Assembly (NCBI GenBank): GCA_900547025.1
Contig: UREZ01000010.1
Span: 1 to 32,445, forward strand
Source: an uncultured Collinsella sp.
GTDB taxonomy: Bacteria; Actinomycetota; Coriobacteriia; Coriobacteriales; Coriobacteriaceae
Direction of reading: 5' to 3'
Length of the DNA stretch: 32,445 nucleotides
Each line of letters opens with the position of its first letter. Position 1 is the first letter of the stretch. Made by a program: the position numbers and the translations under genes. The notes under the pieces were generated by a model. That model ran no database searches. It had not been told where the DNA came from and saw only the letters and a program-made list of their open reading frames with translations. This document shows positions 14,421 to 19,813 of this stretch, piece after piece.

Positions 14421-16088
14421 TTACAGGGCATGCCATCTTGCGGTCTTTCCCGTTCCGTCGCTATCGATGGTCTTGTCTACCTTCTTCATCTTCGCTAACA
14501 GGTTCGACACCTTCTTGGCCTTTTGCGCGTCGGTAAGGCCCGAGGGGAGAAGATCGTTGATGAGGGCGGTGATTTTCGCACGTGGTGCGGGCCCCGTTTC
14601 TGAGAGCATCTGAATGACAAACGCCTTGCAGGCCTCTTCATTGAGGCCTTTGCTGCGCGTGTAAGACACCTCCTGCCCCGTCTTCGAGGCAAGGGCGTTC
14701 GTGATGGAGATATGGGGGTACCTGCCTTCGATAAGCTTGAGTCGATGCAGCTCTGCGGCCTCCTCGTTCGTGATTTCCTCGCCTTTTTGAACCTTGTCCA
14801 AAAGGTAGACGACGTCCATCGGAAGGTCCGGTTTAGCATAGAGTAGCCTGCTGTAGCTCTCATTGATGGTCTTACCGTAGACGCTTACGCGCACGCGGGT
14901 TGGATCCGAAAGGTCGTAGGTGGGTAGGGGGAAGTATCGCTTTCTCTGCATCTGGAATACTTTGGGGATTCCCATGGCGATGGTGTCAATCATGTCCATC
15001 TGCACCATCGCCTCGGAAAGGAAGGGGTTGCGGTAGTAGCTTGGCTTAAAACCCGGCCGCATCGCATTTTCGATTGTCTCCGGAATGAAGGACCCTTCGT
15101 TTAGGAACACGAGGTGATCCTCGAATTCCTCGACATTGATTCGCCCCTGCATGGAATAGTCCTGATGGGCGATACAGTTGTTCAGGAGCTCTCTGATGAT
15201 CTCGGGTTCGTACTGGTCAGCCTCAAAGGGAAACAGACTCGCGCCATTTGCGTTGAACCGGTACTTCTCGTTGCGGATTTTCCCGAGTACCTGGTCAATC
15301 GCGAGAAGGAAGGGTGGTTTGAAGTGCTCGTAAGAGGTTACCGATCCATTGGAGGCATAGAGAGTCCAGGTGATGCGCGGGCTCATTCCATCGAGCAGAC
15401 GGGTGGATTCTGGCCTTCCGAGCAGGATGAGTGTCGTCGGGGTGATCTTGCCGTTTCTGGTTAGGTTTGCCATGTCGAGAATCGTGCGGTCATCCATGTC
15501 CGCGAACGCCCCGGAATGCCGCCGGTGCTTGGAGAGAAAGAGCTCCACCGCTTTCTTCACGGCTTTGGGGTCGAGGTCCTCGAAGGTTGCTTCTTCGATT
15601 TCGAGGGCACTCCAGTCCGGCCTCCGCATTTGGCGTATCTGCTCGTACTTATCGATGGGGAGTGGCCCGAGTGATTCGCCCTCGCGCGCCCATGCCGCAT
15701 TGTTGAACGCCGTCGGCATGCCTGGCGTTGCGGCGGGGATTTGAAACGCGAGGACGCGTTTGCCGTCAATCCTGAGTTCATGGATCTCTCTCAGGGTGAG
15801 GTGGTTGTTCGCGCGGTCCGCAATCTCCTTTTTAAGGGATCGAAGGTTGGCCGGATTTCCTTCTCGGTAAGCGGTTCCGCATGCGACCTTGTCGTTGTCC
15901 ATACCGAAGATGAGCCAGGCGTCTTGTTTCCCGCGCAGGACCGCTTCGTTACTCAGGGCGGAGAAGTACTTCCCGAGGTTCTTGAAACTGAAGTCGTTTT
16001 TCGCTTCCTTGAGCTCGATAACCTCGCTCTCATAGGGCTTCTCGATACGGGCGATGAGTTCAAGGACGTCGTGATCGCTGTAGTACAA
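14421..16088 (-). CDS. AlbA_2 (Schlafen-type) domain / HATPase-like ATP-binding protein
   Basis: The 555-residue protein combines an N-terminal AlbA_2 domain (about 18-135, with ESEVIELKEAKNDFS and AWLIFGMDND...GTAYR) with a GHKL-type HATPase_c_4 region (PEIIRELLNNCIAHQDY, 295-311, and VEEFEDHLVFLNEGSF, 319-334) and a C-terminal winged-helix-like segment (about 495-555). Proteins of this layout are annotated as putative transcriptional regulators or RecG-like ATP-binding proteins and are common on mobile islands, sometimes near defence genes. Glu300 and Asn304 occupy the ATP/Mg positions expected in GHKL folds. It stands alone, reading away from attR, with an AGTC-rich palindromic region upstream that could be its operator. 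The substrate and phenotype are unknown. Confidence 0.8.
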   Translation of the reverse strand: MYYSDHDVLELIARIEKPYESEVIELKEAKNDFSFKNLGKYFSALSNEAVLRGKQDAWLIFGMDNDKVACGTAYREGNPANLRSLKKEIADRANNHLTLREIHELRIDGKRVLAFQIPAATPGMPTAFNNAAWAREGESLGPLPIDKYEQIRQMRRPDWSALEIEEATFEDLDPKAVKKAVELFLSKHRRHSGAFADMDDRTILDMANLTRNGKITPTTLILLGRPESTRLLDGMSPRITWTLYASNGSVTSYEHFKPPFLLAIDQVLGKIRNEKYRFNANGASLFPFEADQYEPEIIRELLNNCIAHQDYSMQGRINVEEFEDHLVFLNEGSFIPETIENAMRPGFKPSYYRNPFLSEAMVQMDMIDTIAMGIPKVFQMQRKRYFPLPTYDLSDPTRVRVSVYGKTINESYSRLLYAKPDLPMDVVYLLDKVQKGEEITNEEAAELHRLKLIEGRYPHISITNALASKTGQEVSYTRSKGLNEEACKAFVIQMLSETGPAPRAKITALINDLLPSGLTDAQKAKKVSNLLAKMKKVDKTIDSDGTGKTARWHAL

Positions 16089-16113
16089 GATCGCTCCTAA
16101 CGGTCTCGTGGCT

Positions 16114-16144
16114 GATATTTAGTCGTAAGATACGACTAAATATC
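16114..16144. promoter_or_regulatory. Perfect 14-bp-arm palindrome upstream of the AlbA_2 gene
   Basis: GATATTTAGTCGTA and TACGACTAAATATC flank AGA, 26 bp before the AlbA_2 start codon. Related ATTTAGTC/GACTAAAT half-sites recur up to 16243. It is a candidate operator or integrase arm site. Confidence 0.65.
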
Positions 16145-16158
16145 GAAATTAAAGTCAT

Positions 16159-16243
16159 TTTAGTCCAATCTAACGACTAGAAATAAAGATGTTGGACTGT
16201 TTATAGGACTAAATACTGTGGAAGGCACGGCTTTAGTCCAATC
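16159..16243. repeat. TTTAGTCCAATC direct repeats and inverted half-site beside attR
   Basis: TTTAGTCCAATC occurs at 16159-16170 and 16232-16243, with the inverted GGACTAAAT at 16207-16215 between them. The last copy is 24 bp from attR. Confidence 0.7.
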
Positions 16244-16266
16244 GCTGTTTGACGGCCCGCCATATC

Positions 16267-16324
16267 CATAACCCGGAGGTCGTAGGTTCAAATCCTGCCC
16301 CCGCGACCAAGAACTTGCAGCTCG
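16267..16324 (+). repeat. attR: 58-bp direct repeat, island right boundary
   Basis: Identical to attL at 6274-6331. Only the 3' part of the tRNA is present here; the D arm and acceptor 5' strand are missing, so this copy is not a functional tRNA. Confidence 0.9.
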
Positions 16325-16348
16325 TCGGCCTAGCCGGCGAGCTTTTTT
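16319..16348 (+). terminator. Terminator after attR (probably the original tRNA terminator)
   Basis: AGCTCGTCGGC pairs with GCCGGCGAGCT around CTA, then TTTTTTG. The 5' arm partly lies within the att repeat. Confidence 0.85.
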
Positions 16349-16397
16349 GTTATTTCGGGACCGTGTTTTCGGTCCAATTCTCGGCCTCTCAAACAAA

Positions 16398-16454
16398 ATC
16401 TCGATCTGTAACATCTAGACCCGATTTGGGCGGCTAGGTGTTACAGATCGAGAT
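16398..16454. repeat. 57-bp hairpin unit 1 of 3
   Basis: ATCTCGATCTGTAACA and TGTTACAGATCGAGAT are perfect 16-bp arms around a 25-bp centre containing GACCCGATTTGGGC. Confidence 0.9.
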
Positions 16455-16478
16455 ATACCGGTGGGCTGGGTCGTGTTT

Positions 16479-16535
16479 GTCTAAATCTGTAACACGAGGG
16501 ACGGATTTTGCCGAGTTGTTGTTATAGATTGAGAT
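16479..16535. repeat. 57-bp hairpin unit 2 of 3
   Basis: GTCTAAATCTGTAACA and TGTTATAGATTGAGAT form imperfect arms around a centre with GACGGATTTTGCC. It is the most diverged of the three units. It begins 81 bp after the start of unit 1. Confidence 0.85.
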
Positions 16536-16553
16536 TTTCTAGCAAGCGGGTTT

Positions 16554-16620
16554 GGTTTGTCTCGATCTGTAACAGTAAGACCCAGTTTTGCCACGTAACT
16601 GTTACAGATTGAGACAAACC
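16554..16620. repeat. Hairpin unit 3 of 3, extended arms
   Basis: The 57-bp core is 16559-16615, starting 80 bp after the start of unit 2. Complementarity extends outward to GGTTTGTCTC / GAGACAAACC, giving 23-bp arms with one mismatch. The centre contains GACCCAGTTTTGCC. It ends 136 bp before the flavoenzyme start codon. Confidence 0.9.
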
Positions 16621-16756
16621 GGCAGACGTCCCATCCCCATCCACCTGCCGGCACCTGATATTCGCCGATTTCCGTTGCGCTGCTGTATTCCCATGCCATA
16701 TCCTCTAGACAACTACGCGGCATCATCGCCGCCGCGCCTACAAGAGAGGAATGTCC

Positions 16757-18787
16757 ATGACCGCACCTGCACCCAAGCTGCTCCAGCCCATTACGGTTGG
16801 CCCCCTTGAGCTCAAAAACCGCATTATGTTCCCGCCGCTGACCACCGGCTACGAGGAGCGCGACGGTTCCATTGGCGAGCGCAGCCTGGCTTTTTACGAG
16901 CGTCTGGCTCGTGGCGGCGTGAGCTACATCGTCATCGGCGACGTCGCTCCCGTCATGACCGCAAGCCCCACGCCCAAGCTGGCGACCGACGCTCAGATCC
17001 CCACGTTTAAGGCCCTGGCCGACGCCGTCCACAAACACGGCGCCAAGGTCGCGCTGCAGCTGTTCCACCCCGAGTACGACGTGCCCGGTGTCGGCCGCAT
17101 GGTCATGGGATCCATGGCTGCCGCCAAGGCCGCGCAGGAGGCCAAGGCCGCCGGCGACGAGGAGACCTTTGCCGCCAAGATGGCCGAGTCCAACGAGATC
17201 CGCAACCAGGCCTACGCCAAGCTGCATCACGACATGCAGCACTTTGTGAACGAGGCGAGCGTAGAGCAGCTCACCCAGATTAAGGAGGCCATCGCTGCCT
17301 CGGCCGCTCGCGCACAGCAGGCCGGCATCGACGCCATCGAGGTCCACGGCGACCGCTTGGTGGGTTCGCTGTGCTCGGCCATCCTCAACCAGCGCACCGA
17401 CGAGTACGGTGGTTCGTTCGAGAACCGCGTTCGCTACGCGCTGGAGGTCGTCGCTGCCATTAAGGAAGCCGCGCCGCAGCTGATGGTGGAGTACAAACTC
17501 CCCGTGATTATGGAGAACCCCGACGGCACGCCGCGCGGCAAGGGCGGCCTGCAGCCCGACGAGGCCTGCGAGTTTGCCAAGCTGCTTGAGGGCGCGGGCA
17601 TCGACATGATCCAGGTCGCACAGGCCAACCACACCGGCAACATGGGCGACACCATTCCGCCCATGGGCGCCATGCCCTACAACTGGACGCTGCCCGTGGC
17701 CGAGCGCGTCAAGGCCCTGGTCTCCGTGCCGGTGGCAACCGTGGGCCGTGTTGTCTCGGTCGAGGCCGGCGAGAAGATTCTGGAAGACGGCGCGGCCGAC
17801 ATCATCGCCTACGGTCGCTCGCTCATGTGCGACCCCGACATTGCGCTGAAGGCCGCCACGGGTGAGCCCATCCGCGAGTGCCTCAACTGCAACAAGGGTT
17901 GCGTCGACGCGATTCAAAACCGCAAGTACATTTCGTGCGTGCTCAACGCCGAGAACGGCGACGAGGCGACCATCGCCATTAAGCCGGGCGAGGGCGACAA
18001 GAAGATTGCCGTGGTGGGCGGCGGCATCGCCGGCCTGGAGGCCGCGCGCGTGGCGGCCAAGCGCGGCTACGACGTGACCGTCTACGAGGCGAGCGACCAT
18101 CTGGGCGGCCAGATTGTGCTGGCGGCCGCGCCCCCGCGCAAGGACGAGATCATGCGCTCGGTCGAGTATTACGAGAAGATTCTGCCCGGTCTGGGTGTGA
18201 AGGTTGAGCTCAACCATGCCGCTACCGCTGAGGACCTCAACGCCGCCGACGCCGCGATTGTGGCTGTGGGCGCACACGACGTGGTCATTCCCGTTCCGGG
18301 CGCCGATTCGGACAAGGTCGTCTCGAGCTGGGACGTGCTGGCCGGCAAGGTGGAGCTTACGGGCCGCGTCGCCGTCATTGGCGGTGGCCTGGTGGGCACC
18401 GAGACTGCCGAGTACCTGCTGCAGCACGGCTGCGAGGTGGCGATCGTGGAGATGCTCGACAAGATTGCCGCGGGCGAGTCCGAGACCATTCTGCCGCTGA
18501 TTATGAGCGACTTTGCAGAGCACAACGTGGAGCAGCATGTTAAGACCCGCCTGACCGCCATTACCGACGAGGGCGTGGAGGCTGTTCGCACCACCGAGGA
18601 CGGCGCCGAGGAGCCGGTGAAGATCGCCTGCGATTACGTGGTGATGGCCGTGGGCTCCAAGGCCAACGCGTTTGACCTGGATGGCGTGACGGTGCCCGTG
18701 ACCTGCGCGGGCGACTGCTCGGGTGAGCGCACCGCCGACATTGCGAGCGCCATTCGCACGGCGTATCACGCGGCCAACGAGCTGTAG
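16757..18787 (+). CDS. Old-yellow-enzyme family NADH:flavin oxidoreductase (2-enoate / dienoyl-CoA reductase type)
   Basis: The 676-residue protein has the three-part plan of 2,4-dienoyl-CoA reductase FadH, 2-enoate reductase and BaiCD. An FMN TIM barrel (about 1-365) contains NRIMFPPL and the RTDEYGGSFENR signature. A [4Fe-4S] site is formed by Cys375, Cys378, Cys382 and Cys394 (CLNCNKGC then C). A C-terminal FAD/NAD(P) domain has KIAVVGGGIAGLEAA and a second VAVIGGGLVGTETAEY dinucleotide fold. It should pass hydride from NAD(P)H to an activated C=C bond; the substrate is not predictable here. A helical, Ala-rich insertion lies near residues 120-175. The start at 16757 is preceded by GAGAGGA with 6-bp spacing; the ATG at 16751 is too close. 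It is monocistronic, with a terminator downstream. Confidence 0.92.
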   Translation: MTAPAPKLLQPITVGPLELKNRIMFPPLTTGYEERDGSIGERSLAFYERLARGGVSYIVIGDVAPVMTASPTPKLATDAQIPTFKALADAVHKHGAKVALQLFHPEYDVPGVGRMVMGSMAAAKAAQEAKAAGDEETFAAKMAESNEIRNQAYAKLHHDMQHFVNEASVEQLTQIKEAIAASAARAQQAGIDAIEVHGDRLVGSLCSAILNQRTDEYGGSFENRVRYALEVVAAIKEAAPQLMVEYKLPVIMENPDGTPRGKGGLQPDEACEFAKLLEGAGIDMIQVAQANHTGNMGDTIPPMGAMPYNWTLPVAERVKALVSVPVATVGRVVSVEAGEKILEDGAADIIAYGRSLMCDPDIALKAATGEPIRECLNCNKGCVDAIQNRKYISCVLNAENGDEATIAIKPGEGDKKIAVVGGGIAGLEAARVAAKRGYDVTVYEASDHLGGQIVLAAAPPRKDEIMRSVEYYEKILPGLGVKVELNHAATAEDLNAADAAIVAVGAHDVVIPVPGADSDKVVSSWDVLAGKVELTGRVAVIGGGLVGTETAEYLLQHGCEVAIVEMLDKIAAGESETILPLIMSDFAEHNVEQHVKTRLTAITDEGVEAVRTTEDGAEEPVKIACDYVVMAVGSKANAFDLDGVTVPVTCAGDCSGERTADIASAIRTAYHAANEL

Positions 18788-18862
18788 TTGAACATCGCGG
18801 CCAGGCGGGGCGGTAGCACGGATCCGTCTCGCCCGGCTGTGTCCCGTCGGGTGTCAACCGGT

Positions 18863-18899
18863 GCGGGGCCTGCAAGCGCAGCAGGTCCCGCCCTTTTTG
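18863..18899 (+). terminator. Intrinsic terminator after the flavoenzyme gene
   Basis: GCGGG-CCTGC pairs with GCAGG-CCCGC (one bulge on each side), followed by CCTTTTTG. Confidence 0.75.
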
Positions 18900-19157
18900 T
18901 TTTGCTCCGATGAATGGCAATGCGCGGTAATCATGAGGAGTGAGGACGTCTACTGCCTTGCGGATCACTCAAAATTATTGGGGGAGGGGTTAATAACCAT
19001 ATCCTCTATACCAAAGGACATAAAGAGATGCCAATTTTGTTGACAAGCGAATGACGATTAGCTGTGAGTCAGCTACCAGCGTAAATAATCGATAAAGAAA
19101 TGTCGTAATTTGGTGCCAAATGCCCAGATAACGCCGCGTCTACTTTAATTAACTGCT
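18900..19157. other. AT-rich intergenic stretch without a recognisable gene
   Basis: Composition shifts toward AT relative to both flanks. I find no open frame with a plausible protein, no tRNA, and no strong hairpin. It leads into the promoter at 19158-19186. Confidence 0.4.
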
Positions 19158-19186
19158 TTGAGCAAACAGTAAAATGCTACTATCTA
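19158..19186 (+). promoter_or_regulatory. Predicted promoter of the HTH gene
   Basis: TTGAGC at 19158-19163 and TATCTA at 19181-19186 are separated by 17 bp, about 45 bp before the coding start. Confidence 0.5.
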
Positions 19187-19227
19187 ACTTGCACGTAAGA
19201 AAGCAGATTAACGGTTAAGGCTAAGAA

Positions 19228-19632
19228 GTGGCAGGTATGTCGGAAGCAACTAGGACTCGCACGCATGCGCCCGAGGTTAGGCAGCGCGCCGTCGAGATCC
19301 TCCAAGAGGGGGTCGGTCATCGCGCCCTCGCCGCGGAGCTTGGCATTCCCCAGGCCACGGCTCGTCGGTGGGCCCGCGCGTATGCCGTGGGCGGTGCCGA
19401 CGCCGTTCTCAATGCCGGTTCGCATCATCACACCTACTCGTACGACGTAAAGCTCGCTGTGGTTAAGGACCGTCTGGAAAACGGCTTGACGGTTCGCGAG
19501 GCCATGATCAAGCACAAGATTCCCAGCGAGTCTTCGGTCAAGGCTTGGTGCCGTCAGTACCGCGAGAGCGGTGAGTCCGCACTGGTCGATAAGCCGCGCG
19601 GTCGCAAGCCGCGCGTTAAAAAGGCGGAATAG
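19228..19632 (+). CDS. Stand-alone helix-turn-helix protein of IS3/IS150 OrfA type
   Basis: A 134-residue (GTG 19228) or 131-residue (ATG 19237) basic protein with two consecutive helix-turn-helix units: RQRAVEILQEGVGHRALAAELGIPQATARRW and KDRLENGLTVREAMIKHKIPSESSVKAW. A basic tail (KPRGRKPRVKKAE) follows. This is the layout of the DNA-binding OrfA subunit of IS3-family transposases. No OrfB (DDE integrase), frameshift window or terminal inverted repeat is visible, and the gene has its own promoter and terminator. It may be a domesticated DNA-binding protein. The start is uncertain: AAGG is 8 bp before the GTG, while the ATG has only a weak upstream purine run. Confidence 0.75.
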   Translation: MAGMSEATRTRTHAPEVRQRAVEILQEGVGHRALAAELGIPQATARRWARAYAVGGADAVLNAGSHHHTYSYDVKLAVVKDRLENGLTVREAMIKHKIPSESSVKAWCRQYRESGESALVDKPRGRKPRVKKAE

Positions 19633-19644
19633 CAAACGGGATGG

Positions 19645-19667
19645 TGCGCCCACAGGGGCGCATTTTT
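19645..19667 (+). terminator. Intrinsic terminator after the HTH gene
   Basis: TGCGCCC pairs with GGGCGCA around ACAG, followed by TTTTTC, 13 bp after the stop. Confidence 0.85.
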
Positions 19668-19744
19668 CTTGCCGCCCCTCTACTCCAATGCGGACAGACT
19701 CCTTGCCCCGTACGCCTAAAACTCCCCAGTTGACCGAAAACCCG

Positions 19745-19773
19745 CTGCCGCTACTCATCAATTGAGCTATAAC
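19745..19773 (+). promoter_or_regulatory. Weak candidate promoter of the Ech hydrogenase operon
   Basis: TATAAC at 19768-19773 is a good -10. CTGCCG at 19745-19750, 17 bp upstream, is a poor -35. The distance to the first start codon is 40 bp. Confidence 0.35.
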
Positions 19774-19813
19774 GTTAAACAATTGCAGCGTTTTTGCATG
19801 GGGGAGTGATGGT

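Noticed and set aside
16240..16316. Second initiator tRNA gene at attR
   Set aside because: Only the anticodon-to-CCA part is present; the D arm and 5' acceptor strand do not form.
16398..16620. CRISPR array (three repeats, 23-24 bp spacers)
   Set aside because: The units are 57-bp full palindromes that differ from each other, and the spacers resemble one another. No cas genes are present.
16481..18769. 762-residue minus-strand frame opposite the flavoenzyme
   Set aside because: Same artefact: composition unlike a protein, and it covers a strong plus-strand gene with conserved motifs.
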